Shown here piece by piece: positions 49,203 through 58,270 of a stretch of 64,000 nucleotides of DNA. A program made the position numbers and the translations under genes. Positions within the stretch are counted from its first letter, which is position 1, and each line of letters begins with the position of its first letter. The DNA is taken from the NCBI GenBank assembly GCA_944321465.1, contig CALULL010000003.1:1-64000 (forward strand), in the 5' to 3' direction. Source of the stretch: an uncultured Bacteroides sp. (GTDB lineage: Bacteria > Bacteroidota > Bacteroidia > Bacteroidales > Bacteroidaceae). A model generated the notes under the pieces. The model was given only the letters and a program-made list of their open reading frames with translations. It ran no database searches and was not told the origin of the DNA.

Positions 49203-49290
49203 CAGAGGTCTGCCCCTTGCCTGGCAAAGGTCTGTCCCCGAGGGCCGACAGGTGTGCCCGGTGGCGGGGACACCTGTCGGCCCTTGCCGG
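49203..49290. repeat. 22-bp tandem repeat array F (four units)
   Basis: Units start at 49203, 49225, 49247 and 49269: heads CAGAGGTCTGCCCC, CAAAGGTCTGTCCCC, GACAGGTGTGCCCGG and GACACCTGTCGGCC. Units 3 and 4 form an inverted pair, so a long hairpin is possible. It occupies most of the gap between the mltF-like gene and udk. Confidence 0.88.
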
Positions 49291-49328
49291 AAGTTGATTC
49301 TTCACGCAGGGCAAGGTGCTTTCCTGTT

Positions 49329-49946
49329 TCAACGTGGCAGTTCCAGATGGCGGCGGATGTACATCGTCAGGATGTCGATGGCGACTTGGTTGTTCCCGCC
49401 TTCGGGTATGATGAGGTCGGCGTAGCGCTTGCATGGCTCGATGAATTGCTGGTGCATGGGCTTCAATACCCGGACGTAACGCTCCATCACAGCTTCTGCC
49501 GAGCGTCCGCGCTCGATGACATCCCGTTGTATCACGCGTATCAGCCGTTCGTCCGGATCGGCATCCACAAATACTTTCAAGTCCATAGATTTGCGCAGAT
49601 CAGGGTCGGCAAGGGCGAGAATGCCCTCTATGAGCACGATGTCGCGTGGCTCGATGTGAATTGTTTCCGGCTGGCGCGTACATGTCAGGTAGGAATACGT
49701 GGGCTGTTCGATGCTTTTTCCTGCCTGCAACATGGCTACTTGCTGCGACAGCAAAGGCCAGTCGAAGGCATCTGGATGGTCGAAGTTGATGCTCTGCCGC
49801 TCCTCTACGGGCACGTGGCCGTTGTCTTTGTAGTAGGAGTCTTGCGGAAGCAAGACAATCTCGTCCTGGGGCAGATTTTCGATGATTTTCTTGACAACGG
49901 TGCTTTTTCCTGAGCCAGTTCCACCGGCAATTCCGATAATTAACAT
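49329..49946 (-). CDS. udk: Uridine kinase
   Basis: A 205-residue cytosolic kinase of pyrimidine salvage (uridine or cytidine to the monophosphate). P-loop GGTGSGKST (residues 8-16), then QDSYYKDNG, the lid and FDHPDAFDWPLL, and later DIVLIEGILAL and KVFVDADPDERLIRVIQRD. Standard length. The start is ATG 49946. Array F lies 39 bases downstream of its 3' end and the Dabb gene diverges upstream. Confidence 0.96.
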   Translation of the reverse strand: MLIIGIAGGTGSGKSTVVKKIIENLPQDEIVLLPQDSYYKDNGHVPVEERQSINFDHPDAFDWPLLSQQVAMLQAGKSIEQPTYSYLTCTRQPETIHIEPRDIVLIEGILALADPDLRKSMDLKVFVDADPDERLIRVIQRDVIERGRSAEAVMERYVRVLKPMHQQFIEPCKRYADLIIPEGGNNQVAIDILTMYIRRHLELPR

Positions 49947-49976
49947 CTCTTTAAGCTATATTTAAAACAAAAGAAG

Positions 49977-49984
49977 TATTTTTG
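49977..49984 (+). promoter_or_regulatory. -7 element of the Dabb gene
   Basis: TATTTTTG on the plus strand, 68 bases before the ATG at 50052; no good -33. Confidence 0.4.
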
Positions 49985-50051
49985 TTGGTCGTTATGAGAT
50001 AACGGACCTTTGGCTGACAAAAATAGATTAAATCAATTAAAAATCAAAGTT

Positions 50052-50351
50052 ATGGTAAAACACATTGTATTGTTTAAGTTGAGAGACGATGTTCCAGCCG
50101 ACGAGAAGATGGCTGCAATGACGGCTTTCAAGCGGGCCATCGAAGCTCTGCCAGCACATATCCCGTTCATACGGAAGATAGAAGTGGGGCTGAATTGCAA
50201 TCCCCAGGAAAAGTGGAGCGTAGGGCTTTATAGCGAGTTTGATACGTTGGATGATGTTAAGGCTTATGCTGCCCATCCGGAGCATGTGGCTGCCGGTATG
50301 CTGCTGGCCGCAGTGCGTCAGGACAGGGCTTGTGTGGATTATGAAGACTGA
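50052..50351 (+). CDS. Dabb family protein (stress-responsive alpha/beta barrel)
   Basis: A 99-residue protein with a ferredoxin-like alpha+beta barrel, usually dimeric. MVKHIVLFKLRDDV at the start, then IRKIEVGLN and WSVGLYSEFDTLDDVKAY with HPEHVAAG are the Dabb signature. Its role is unknown; some members are associated with oxidative or osmotic stress. I use ATG 50052; the in-frame upstream stretch lacks family resemblance. dsbD follows by 24 bases and may be co-transcribed. Confidence 0.88.
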   Translation: MVKHIVLFKLRDDVPADEKMAAMTAFKRAIEALPAHIPFIRKIEVGLNCNPQEKWSVGLYSEFDTLDDVKAYAAHPEHVAAGMLLAAVRQDRACVDYED

Positions 50352-50375
50352 ACCTAAACTTTTTATATAACAGTA

Positions 50376-52391
50376 ATGAAGAAGAGCATATTCTCTATCG
50401 TTTTGCTGCTGTTTGCCTTGGTTGGGCAAGCACAGATACAAGAGCCGGTAAAGTTTAAGGCTGAATTGAAGGAGGTGTCGGCCAGTGAGGTGGACATAGT
50501 GTTTACGGCAACAATAGACCCTGGCTGGCATGTCTATTCTACGGAGTTAGACCCGAGCGGCCCGGTTTCGGCAACGTTCAATCTTGACAAGATTTCGGGT
50601 GCCGAAGTGTCGGGGAAGCTGAAACCCGTCGGAGACATAACTGAGGCTTACGACGAGATGTTTGGCATGACGTTGCGCTATTTTGAGAACAAAGCGTGTT
50701 TTGTACAGCGTTTGAAACTGACGGGAGGCGCTTATGACATTGAAGGGTACTTGGAGTATGGCGCTTGCAATGACGAGAACTGTCTTCCTCCGACAGCCGT
50801 GTCGTTCTCCTATCAGGGGCAAGGCCCGGCTTTGGCTCCGGGGGCGGCAACATCGGCAAGCGGTGACGCCAAGTCCGAAGTCGAGGCAGCTGCCGTTTCC
50901 GACAGTTCGCAGGACACGGCTGTGAGCAGCGGCAGTGCGACCGAAATCGGTGCTTCCGACATGTGGAAGCCTGTCATAGACGAGTTGCAGGCTATGGGCG
51001 AAACGGCTACGCAGGAAGACATGTCGTGGCTTTATATCTTTTTCGCAGGTTTTGTAGGAGGATTGGTTGCATTGTTTACCCCATGTGTATGGCCTATTAT
51101 TCCGATGACAGTAAGCTTCTTCTTGAAGCGTAGCAAGGATAAGAAGAAAGGCATACGGGACGCGTGGACCTATGGTGCTTCCATCGTGGTGATTTACGTC
51201 GTGTTGGGCCTGGCTATTACGCTTATCTTTGGAGCCAGTGCGCTTAATGCTTTGTCGACCAACGCCATTTTCAACATCTTGTTCTGCCTGATGCTGCTTG
51301 TCTTTGCGGCATCTTTCTTTGGAGCATTCGAAATAACGTTGCCTTCGCGCTGGAGCAATGCCGTGGACAGCAAGGCTGAAACGACAACAGGTCTCATCAG
51401 CATTTTCCTGATGGCGTTTACCTTGTGCCTGGTATCTTTCTCTTGCACGGGTCCTATCATAGGTTTTCTTCTGGTAGAGGTGTCTACAACAGGAAGCATT
51501 CTGGCACCTACCATCGGCATGTTGGGATTTGCCATAGCTTTGGCCTTGCCTTTCACGCTGTTTGCTCTGTTCCCGTCGTGGCTGAAGTCCATGCCCAAGT
51601 CAGGCGGCTGGATGAACGTTGTCAAGGTCACTTTGGGCTTCCTCGAGTTGGCTTTTGCACTGAAGTTCTTGTCAGTAGCCGACTTGGCATACGGCTGGGG
51701 CATCCTTGACCGCGAAACTTTCCTGGCTTTGTGGATTATCATCTTTGGCCTGCTTGGTCTCTATCTGCTTGGGAAAATCAAGTTCCCGCACGATGACGAC
51801 GACACGAAGGTGAGTGTACCTCGCTTCTTCCTGGCTCTGCTTTCGTTGGCTTTTGCCGTCTATATGATTCCGGGCTTGTGGGGTGCTCCGCTGAAAGCCG
51901 TAAGCGCGTTTTCTCCTCCCATGTACACTCAGGACTTCAACCTTTATGAGGATGAGGTACATGCCAAGTTTGACAATTACGATATGGGTATGGAGTACGC
52001 CCGTCAGCATGGCAAGCCGGTATTGGTAGACTTCACAGGGTTTGGCTGCGTGAACTGCCGCAAAATGGAGCTTGCCGTCTGGACCGACTCGAAGGTGCGC
52101 GATATCATTAACGAGGACTATGTGCTCATTTCTCTCTATGTAGACGACAAGACGAAATTGCCCGAGCCGATTAAAGTCGTAGAGAACGGGACGGAGCGCA
52201 CCTTGCGTACGGTTGGTGACAAGTGGAGTTATTTGCAGCGGATTAAGTTCGGTGCCAACGCTCAGCCGTTCTATGTGCTGCTCGATAACGAGGGTATGCC
52301 CTTGAACAAGTCTTATTCTTATGACGAGGACATTCCTAAATATGTCGATTTCCTTCAAACCGGTTTGAAGAATTACCGTGACAAGGAATGA
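50376..52391 (+). CDS. dsbD: Thiol:disulfide interchange protein DsbD
   Basis: A 671-residue inner-membrane protein that carries electrons from cytoplasmic thioredoxin to periplasmic reductases. Signal peptide about 1-19. The N-terminal periplasmic domain (20-145) has GACNDENCLPP (C131, C136). The membrane domain (about 215-510, eight helices) holds FTPCVWPIIPM (C237) and SFSCTGP (C357). The C-terminal thioredoxin-like domain has GFGCVNCRK near residue 555. A Ser/Ala-rich linker (150-195) separates domains one and two. The start is ATG 50376. Confidence 0.96.
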   Translation: MKKSIFSIVLLLFALVGQAQIQEPVKFKAELKEVSASEVDIVFTATIDPGWHVYSTELDPSGPVSATFNLDKISGAEVSGKLKPVGDITEAYDEMFGMTLRYFENKACFVQRLKLTGGAYDIEGYLEYGACNDENCLPPTAVSFSYQGQGPALAPGAATSASGDAKSEVEAAAVSDSSQDTAVSSGSATEIGASDMWKPVIDELQAMGETATQEDMSWLYIFFAGFVGGLVALFTPCVWPIIPMTVSFFLKRSKDKKKGIRDAWTYGASIVVIYVVLGLAITLIFGASALNALSTNAIFNILFCLMLLVFAASFFGAFEITLPSRWSNAVDSKAETTTGLISIFLMAFTLCLVSFSCTGPIIGFLLVEVSTTGSILAPTIGMLGFAIALALPFTLFALFPSWLKSMPKSGGWMNVVKVTLGFLELAFALKFLSVADLAYGWGILDRETFLALWIIIFGLLGLYLLGKIKFPHDDDDTKVSVPRFFLALLSLAFAVYMIPGLWGAPLKAVSAFSPPMYTQDFNLYEDEVHAKFDNYDMGMEYARQHGKPVLVDFTGFGCVNCRKMELAVWTDSKVRDIINEDYVLISLYVDDKTKLPEPIKVVENGTERTLRTVGDKWSYLQRIKFGANAQPFYVLLDNEGMPLNKSYSYDEDIPKYVDFLQTGLKNYRDKE

Positions 52392-52490
52392 TGCATGGAG
52401 ACAAGTGCATGGAATGAGCAGGTAATAAAGAGTCTGTTGTGACTTGGGCTTGCTTGCGAATGCGAGTCTCGTTGACATGATCTGTATCAG

Positions 52491-52532
52491 AAAAGCACGT
52501 CCTTTGGCTTCTTGCCGTGGGACGTGTTTTTC
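52491..52532 (+). terminator. Terminator of the Dabb-dsbD unit
   Basis: Stem AAAAGCACGTCC/GGACGTGTTTT (52491-52502 with 52520-52530, one G-U), then T-rich sequence. Confidence 0.8.
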
Positions 52533-52580
52533 CATTATTAAATAGGAAGCAGGGTATCTGTAAGAAAGAATAAGGGGTTT

Positions 52581-53516
52581 ATGATTTGTAAGTTTAAGAA
52601 AATAGTGGCTGTGGACGAGACGCTGCTTAACGAGCAGGCTTTGGCCGCACTGGTTCAGCGTGCTGACAGCGTGGTTGTATATCACGATTTCCCTCGGGAA
52701 GAGCAAGAGGTGGTTTGCCGCATTGGTGATGCGGACTGTTTGCTTGTTTCTTTCCACACGCCTATCGGGAAAAATGTTCTGTCTGCTTGTCCGGCACTCC
52801 GTTATGTAGGAATGTGTTGTACGCTCTATTCTCCCGAAAGCAGCAACGTTGATGTATCGGAAGCTCGCAAACGCGGTATAACAGTGACGGGCATCAAGGA
52901 TTATGGCGATGAAGGGGTCGTTGAATACGTTATAAGTGAGCTGGTTCGTTTGCTTCATGGCTTTGGCCCTTATTGTTGGCACGGACGGCCTTGCGAGTTG
53001 ACGCATCAGCATGTCGGCATTATCGGCTTGGGCAAGACTGGACGTATGATAGCCGATGCGTTGCAGTTTCTTGGTGCCGAAATCCGCTATTTCAGCCGTA
53101 CACGCAAGCCGGAAGCCGAACAGGCGGGAATGTCCTATAGCTCATTGCCCGACCTGTTGCAGTGGGCCGACATCGTATGCACCTGTTTGCCGCGCAATAA
53201 TTATCTGTTGGGGCACGAAGAGTTCTCTCTTTTCGGGAACGGGAAGATTTTGGTAAACACTTCCATAGGGCCTACCTTTGAACTTGAAGCCCTGAAGTGC
53301 TGGCTGTCCTCTTGCCTCGACAATTACTATTTGTGCGATGCTACTGGAATGGGGAACCTGGCAAAGCAGTTGTCGTCTTTCCCGACGGTGCTCTATACTC
53401 CCCACATTTCAGGCATGTCTGTGCAAAGCATCGGGCGACTTTCTGAAAAGGTGCTGGCCAATATGGACGCATTCTTGGCGAAACAGATACAAGGGGCAGA
53501 GGGGGCTTCTTTATGA
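52581..53516 (+). CDS. D-isomer-specific 2-hydroxyacid dehydrogenase-like protein lacking the catalytic arginine
   Basis: A 311-residue protein with the 2-hydroxyacid dehydrogenase fold: a flavodoxin-like substrate domain (1-110, 285-311) and a Rossmann NAD domain with GIIGLGKTGRMIADAL (near residue 155). The catalytic His is present in TPHISGMS. The catalytic Arg, usually in 'NxxRG', is missing: the sequence reads LVNTSIGPTFE. The paired Glu is also not obvious. It may be a catalytically altered reductase or a regulatory protein. Bacteroidales members of this family are often only called NAD-binding. The start is ATG 52581. Confidence 0.82.
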   Translation: MICKFKKIVAVDETLLNEQALAALVQRADSVVVYHDFPREEQEVVCRIGDADCLLVSFHTPIGKNVLSACPALRYVGMCCTLYSPESSNVDVSEARKRGITVTGIKDYGDEGVVEYVISELVRLLHGFGPYCWHGRPCELTHQHVGIIGLGKTGRMIADALQFLGAEIRYFSRTRKPEAEQAGMSYSSLPDLLQWADIVCTCLPRNNYLLGHEEFSLFGNGKILVNTSIGPTFELEALKCWLSSCLDNYYLCDATGMGNLAKQLSSFPTVLYTPHISGMSVQSIGRLSEKVLANMDAFLAKQIQGAEGASL

Positions 53517-53592
53517 AATGGAAGTTGCGTGTATTGGCGCTTGAAATCTTGGTTGGAAATCTGTTTGAGTAAAGCCGCAAATACGACAGTAC

Positions 53593-54015
53593 ATGACACA
53601 GCAGAATGAAACCATTGTGATGGGCGTAGAGTCTTTATGTAGAATACGCGACCTGTACCGGGCTATCGCTGAACTTGAGGCAGAATTTGTCCGACGTTAT
53701 ACACTTTCGTTGAACGAGGGGATGCTACTTTGCACGTTGCTCCATACCGTGCGCATGACTGCGGGAGAACTGGCCAAGGCTTTAGGCTTGTCGGCTTCGA
53801 ACACGTCGAAAATAATCCGTACAGTGGAGAGGAAAGGATACGTGAAACGTTTTGTAGGGAAGGAGGACAAACGCCAGATGTATTTCAGTCTTACCCCTGA
53901 AGGGCGGCGTTGCATCGAGGCACTCAAGGTCGAGATGGGCGGTCTTCCTCCCTTATTGCAGCGCGTACTGGACAGCATGAGCGGGTGGAGTGAGCAGAAA
54001 CTGTTTCCAGAATGA
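53593..54015 (+). CDS. MarR family transcriptional regulator
   Basis: A 140-residue winged-helix regulator. Recognition region: RMTAGELAKALGLSASNTSK, IIRTVERKGYVKR and the wing EDKRQMYFSLTPEGRR. Typically a dimer that represses stress or efflux genes. No ligand can be named. The start is ATG 53593. It is followed at 28 bases by a response regulator and, 21 bases after that, by a histidine kinase, so the three probably share a transcript. Confidence 0.92.
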   Translation: MTQQNETIVMGVESLCRIRDLYRAIAELEAEFVRRYTLSLNEGMLLCTLLHTVRMTAGELAKALGLSASNTSKIIRTVERKGYVKRFVGKEDKRQMYFSLTPEGRRCIEALKVEMGGLPPLLQRVLDSMSGWSEQKLFPE

Positions 54016-54043
54016 TTTCAGAATTTGAGTTTTACTTTGCGCT

Positions 54044-54721
54044 ATGAAGATACTGATAATAGAAGATGAGCCAGACTTGCGCGAGACAATCCGCGCATCG
54101 CTTTTGAAGGAAAAGTTCGTGGTAGAAACAGCGGAGGACTTCTTTTGTGCCATGAACAAGATAAACGATTATGATTACGACTGCATCCTGTTAGACATTA
54201 TGTTGCCAGGGGGGAGCGGACTCGATGTATTGCGTGAACTGAAACGCTTGCGCCGTAGCGACAGTGTTCTTATCCTATCGGCAAAAGATTCATTGGATGA
54301 TAAGGTCGAGGGGCTGAACCTGGGGGCGGACGATTACTTGACCAAACCGTTTCATCTGGCTGAACTTAATGCCCGCGTCAAATCGCTTATCCGGCGCAGG
54401 CAGGCACAGGGAGACATGTCGGTTCGTGTGGGAAATCTGTTGATACATCCAGATGACCGCACGGTCGAAGTAGAAGGCTGTGTTTTGCAATTGAACCGTA
54501 AAGAGTATGATTTGCTTTACTATTTCGCCGTCAATCCCGGGCGTGTCATCAACAAGGTGAGTCTGGCCGAGTCCGTTTGGGGAGACAACATAGACCAGGC
54601 CGACTCGCTTGACTTCATTTACTCGCAGGTGAAGAACCTGAGAAGGAAGCTCAAACAGTCGAAGGCCAGCGTTGAACTTAAAGCCGTGTATGGTTTCGGG
54701 TACAAGCTGACGGAGCTATAA
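54044..54721 (+). CDS. OmpR-family response regulator
   Basis: A 225-residue response regulator. Receiver domain: acidic EDEP at the start (residues 7-10), phospho-acceptor D51 in CILLDIMLPG, and conserved K101 in LTKPF. The C-terminal OmpR/PhoB winged helix (about 125-225) contains LLIHPDDRTVEVEG, LNRKEYDLLYYF and IDQADSLDFIYSQVKNLRRK. Partner of the next gene. Similar to RprY-type regulators of Bacteroides, but I cannot assign a specific stimulus. Confidence 0.95.
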   Translation: MKILIIEDEPDLRETIRASLLKEKFVVETAEDFFCAMNKINDYDYDCILLDIMLPGGSGLDVLRELKRLRRSDSVLILSAKDSLDDKVEGLNLGADDYLTKPFHLAELNARVKSLIRRRQAQGDMSVRVGNLLIHPDDRTVEVEGCVLQLNRKEYDLLYYFAVNPGRVINKVSLAESVWGDNIDQADSLDFIYSQVKNLRRKLKQSKASVELKAVYGFGYKLTEL

Positions 54722-54742
54722 CAATCAGGAAAGTGCGACTAT

Positions 54743-56020
54743 ATGAAACTCTTGCCCTATACTCTTCGCAAGCTTTCCATCTGGCTATTGCTGTTTATGG
54801 CCGTATGGGGAGCATTGTTCTATTTCACCATTATCGACGAGGTGATGGATGAGACTGATGACACGCTGGAAAACTATGCTCAGCTGATTATCAACGAAGC
54901 TCTGGCTGACCCGGAAGTGTTGCACACAGAGCGTAACCTGATGTCGCTCTACTATTTTCATCCCATCTCCACTACCGAAGGAGAGAATTTCCGGGATATG
55001 TTCTACGACTCCTTTGTCTATCGGGAGATAGAAGAAGAGGAAGAGCCAGTGCGAGTGTTGCGTACTGCCTTCTGTATGCCTACCGGGCAATACTACGAAT
55101 TGGAGATTATGATTTCTACGTTGGAGCGGGACGATATGGTGTATGCGATACTGTGGTACATCGGTGCCTTGTTCCTGCTTTTCCTAGTATGTGTTACGCT
55201 GGGCACACGTGCCATTTTGCACAAGGTGTTCCAACCGCTCAACCGGCTTGTCGTCTGGTTGCAGCAGCTGCACCCCGGTACCGAAGTCCCTCCTTTGGAC
55301 AACCCAACGGATATACGCGAGTTCCGGGTGCTGACCGATGCTGCTGCCGACATGGCCCAGCGCAGCCGTAAGGCTTATGAAGAGCAGAAGCGTTTTATAG
55401 AAAACGCGTCGCACGAGTTGCAGACCCCTCTTGCCATTGCCATGGGAAAACTTGAGCTTCTGGCCGAGCAGGAAAATCTGTCTGAGAAGAACCTGAAAGA
55501 ATTGGATGCCATTTACTCTACCTTGGGAAGAGCGGTAAAGCTGAACAAGTCTTTGCTCTTGCTTTCGCGCATCGAGAACGGGCAATATGCTGAGACGGAA
55601 AAGGTCTCGATAGACCGGATTATAGACGATTTGTTGCCCGACCTGATGGAGGTTTACGAACATAAACGCATACAACTGCGTCGGCAGATGCAACCCGACG
55701 CTCCGTTTATAGTCCGATGCAATCCTGCATTGGTGCATATCCTAGTGACCAACCTCATTAAGAACGGCATGGTGCACAACCGTGAAAACGGCAGCCTGAC
55801 AATAACGACAACCGCTACAACGCTGGTTGTTGCCAATTCGGGTGAACAGCCGCTCGATTCCAATTTGCTTTTCCAGCGTTTTGCCCATAGCGTAGACCGC
55901 AAGAAGGACTCTACAGGCTTGGGGCTTGCCATTGCCTACAGCATTGCTTGCTCTTCGGGGCTTGCCCTGACTTATGGCTGGGAAGAAGGGATGCACGTCT
56001 TCATGCTCAGTCGCCGATAG
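54743..56020 (+). CDS. Sensor histidine kinase
   Basis: A 425-residue membrane kinase. Two helices (about 12-30 and 133-155) enclose a ~100-residue periplasmic sensor domain rich in acidic residues (IEEEEEPVRV). A HAMP-like linker (160-210) follows; then the H-box FIENASHELQTPLA with phospho-His224, and the ATPase domain with N-box NLIKNGMVHN and G-box DSTGLGLAIAYSIA. It ends in HVFMLSRR. Pairs with the response regulator. A terminator follows. Confidence 0.95.
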   Translation: MKLLPYTLRKLSIWLLLFMAVWGALFYFTIIDEVMDETDDTLENYAQLIINEALADPEVLHTERNLMSLYYFHPISTTEGENFRDMFYDSFVYREIEEEEEPVRVLRTAFCMPTGQYYELEIMISTLERDDMVYAILWYIGALFLLFLVCVTLGTRAILHKVFQPLNRLVVWLQQLHPGTEVPPLDNPTDIREFRVLTDAAADMAQRSRKAYEEQKRFIENASHELQTPLAIAMGKLELLAEQENLSEKNLKELDAIYSTLGRAVKLNKSLLLLSRIENGQYAETEKVSIDRIIDDLLPDLMEVYEHKRIQLRRQMQPDAPFIVRCNPALVHILVTNLIKNGMVHNRENGSLTITTTATTLVVANSGEQPLDSNLLFQRFAHSVDRKKDSTGLGLAIAYSIACSSGLALTYGWEEGMHVFMLSRR

Positions 56021-56045
56021 GATACAGGCTGTAAAGGGGAAAAAG

Positions 56046-56088
56046 GAAACAGGATGCCTTTCGGTTTTGTTCGGAAGCATCCTGTTTC
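56046..56088 (+). terminator. Terminator of the marR-two-component unit
   Basis: Perfect 12-bp stem GAAACAGGATGC/GCATCCTGTTTC (56046-56057 with 56077-56088), then TTTTTC. The reverse strand also ends T-rich, so it may serve rfbB too. Confidence 0.85.
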
Positions 56089-56202
56089 TTTTTCTGTCGT
56101 CTGGCCGATGGTTGCCGTGCGTGTCTGCGGTCCTTGTGTTGTCGGTCGGCAGTGGGGCATGTCACGGGACAAGACACCTCTGGCAGCCGCCTTCTGCGTG
56201 CG

Positions 56203-57342
56203 TCACCGTTTGCCGTACATCGTCTCGTAGTAGTGTTGATATTCTCCGCTGGTAACCTCTTCCACCCAAGGTTGGTTGTTGAGGTACCATTCGATAGTCT
56301 TGACTATGCCGTCTTCAAACCGTGTTTCGGGATACCAGCCAAGTGCTTTGGTTATCTTTGACGGGTCGATGGCATAGCGTTGGTCGTGGCCTAAACGGTC
56401 TTTCACGAAGGTGATAAGGTCGTCGTTTATCCAGCTGATGTCCGGCTGTCCGTCAGTTCCTTTTACTTTCTTTTTCAGCGCGTTACGGTAGCTCGGCTCT
56501 TCTTCCATGAGCCGCCGTATTGTGGCTATCGTGAGTTTGACGATTTCCAGATTGGTCTTCTCGTTGTGTCCTCCTACGTTGTAGACTTCGCCTTCCTTGC
56601 CCTCGCGTACCACCAGATCGATGGCTTTGCAGTGGTCTTCCACATACAGCCAGTCGCGCACGTTGCTCCCGTCGCCATATACCGGCAGTTTTTTGCCTTC
56701 GAGTATGTTCTTTATGATAAGCGGGATGAGTTTTTCGGGGAAGTGGTAAGGTCCGTAGTTGTTGGAGCAACGGGTGATGCTGACGGGCATGTGGTACGTA
56801 TCGTGATAGGCCATGACTACCATGTCCGCACTGGCTTTGGACGCACTGTAGGGGCTGTGGGGACAGATGGGACTTTGCTCGGTGAAGTAGCCTTCTTTGC
56901 CCAAGGAGCCATACACTTCGTCGGTAGATACCTGATGGTAGCGCACACCTTTGCGCCACGTCGGATAGCCGGTTTCGTCCTTGCCCGTCACCCAGGCACG
57001 GCGTGCGGCATCCAGCAGGTTCTGGGTGCCCAATATGTTTGTTTGCAGGAAGAGTTGGGGATTCTCGATGCTGCGGTCAACGTGGCTTTCGGCGGCGAAG
57101 TTTACCACGTAGTCGAATTTGTACTTGGCAAACAGTTCGTCGACCAGCATCCGGTCGCAGATGTCGCCTTTGGCAAAGAAGCAGCGTTCGTCGTCTATGT
57201 CTTTGGCTATGGTCTTAAAGTTTCCGGCATAGGTCAAGGCATCAAGGATTACCACTTTCACGTCATCGTGTTTCTTCAAGATGTATTTGATGAAATTAGC
57301 GCCGATGAAACCGGCTGCTCCTGTAACAAGATAGGTTTTCAT
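56203..57342 (-). CDS. rfbB: dTDP-glucose 4,6-dehydratase
   Basis: A 379-residue NAD-dependent short-chain dehydrogenase/reductase. It converts dTDP-glucose to dTDP-4-keto-6-deoxyglucose for rhamnose and other deoxysugars. NAD motif GAAGFIGANF (8-17), the active-site QVSTDEVYG, the YxxxK pair in PYSASKASAD, and NNYGPYHFPEKLIPL. Slightly longer than the E. coli enzyme (361). The start is ATG 57342. rfbA precedes it by 37 bases on the same strand. Confidence 0.97.
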   Translation of the reverse strand: MKTYLVTGAAGFIGANFIKYILKKHDDVKVVILDALTYAGNFKTIAKDIDDERCFFAKGDICDRMLVDELFAKYKFDYVVNFAAESHVDRSIENPQLFLQTNILGTQNLLDAARRAWVTGKDETGYPTWRKGVRYHQVSTDEVYGSLGKEGYFTEQSPICPHSPYSASKASADMVVMAYHDTYHMPVSITRCSNNYGPYHFPEKLIPLIIKNILEGKKLPVYGDGSNVRDWLYVEDHCKAIDLVVREGKEGEVYNVGGHNEKTNLEIVKLTIATIRRLMEEEPSYRNALKKKVKGTDGQPDISWINDDLITFVKDRLGHDQRYAIDPSKITKALGWYPETRFEDGIVKTIEWYLNNQPWVEEVTSGEYQHYYETMYGKR

Positions 57343-57379
57343 ATTTTATAACTACAAGTTAATAAGTTATGAAGTTTAT

Positions 57380-58270
57380 TTATGTATTCTGTTTCTTGTG
57401 CTTGCCAGAGGTTGCCAGTTCCATGAGATACCGGCCATATTCGGTCTTTCCAAGCCGCTCGCCGAGGGTCTGAAGCTGGCGGTTGTCTATCCACCCCTTG
57501 CGCCACGCTATCTCCTCGATGCAGCTCACCCGGTAGCCCTGGCGGTTCTGTATCGTGGCCACGAAGTTTCCGGCTTCGAGCAGGCTGTCGCAGTTGCCCG
57601 TGTCGAGCCATGCAAACCCGCGTCCGAAGATTTCCACGCGCAGGGTTCCTTCTTCCAGATAGAGCTTGTTCAGGTCGGTGATTTCGTACTCGCCGCGTGC
57701 CGACGGACGCAGCGAAGCCGCCTTGGCCGTCACCGTAGCGTCGTAGAAGTAGAGGCCCGGCACGGCGTAGTGGCTGCGCGGATGTTCTGGCTTTTCCTCC
57801 AGCGAGAGTACTCTGCCCCGGTCGTCGAACTCGACGACACCGTATGCACGCGGGTCCTTCACGGAGTAGCCAAAGATGCAGGCACCTTTCTTCAGCGCAG
57901 AGGCGCGGTGCAGCATGGCCGAAAAGCCTTGCCCGTAGAACAGGTTGTCGCCCAGAATGAGGCACCCCGGCCCTCCGTTCAGAAAATCGGCACCCAGCAC
58001 GAAGGCTTGGGCCAGGCCCTCCGGGCGTTCTTGCACGCAGTACTCAAACGACATGCCCAGCTCTTCGCCGGTTCCCAGCAATTCGCGGAATACGGGCAGG
58101 TCGCGCGGAGTAGAAATTATCAACACTTCGCGTATCCCGGCCAGCATCAGTGTGGATAGGGGGTAGTAAATCATGGGCTTGTCGTACACCGGCATGATTT
58201 GCTTGGATATGGCCTTTGAGAGGGGATAGAGACGGGTGGCACTGCCGCCTGCAAGAATTATACCTTTCAT
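57380..58270 (-). CDS. rfbA: Glucose-1-phosphate thymidylyltransferase
   Basis: A 296-residue nucleotidyltransferase, making dTDP-glucose from dTTP and glucose-1-phosphate. GIILAGGSATRLYPLS (residues 3-18) is the nucleotide-binding signature, then PVYDKPMIYYPLSTLMLAG, LILGDNLFYGQG and RGFAWLDTGNCDSLLEAG. Full length. With rfbB it makes the first two steps of dTDP-rhamnose synthesis; rfbC and rfbD are not in the window. The gap 58271-58495 upstream holds no recognised gene. Confidence 0.97.
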   Translation of the reverse strand: MKGIILAGGSATRLYPLSKAISKQIMPVYDKPMIYYPLSTLMLAGIREVLIISTPRDLPVFRELLGTGEELGMSFEYCVQERPEGLAQAFVLGADFLNGGPGCLILGDNLFYGQGFSAMLHRASALKKGACIFGYSVKDPRAYGVVEFDDRGRVLSLEEKPEHPRSHYAVPGLYFYDATVTAKAASLRPSARGEYEITDLNKLYLEEGTLRVEIFGRGFAWLDTGNCDSLLEAGNFVATIQNRQGYRVSCIEEIAWRKGWIDNRQLQTLGERLGKTEYGRYLMELATSGKHKKQNT

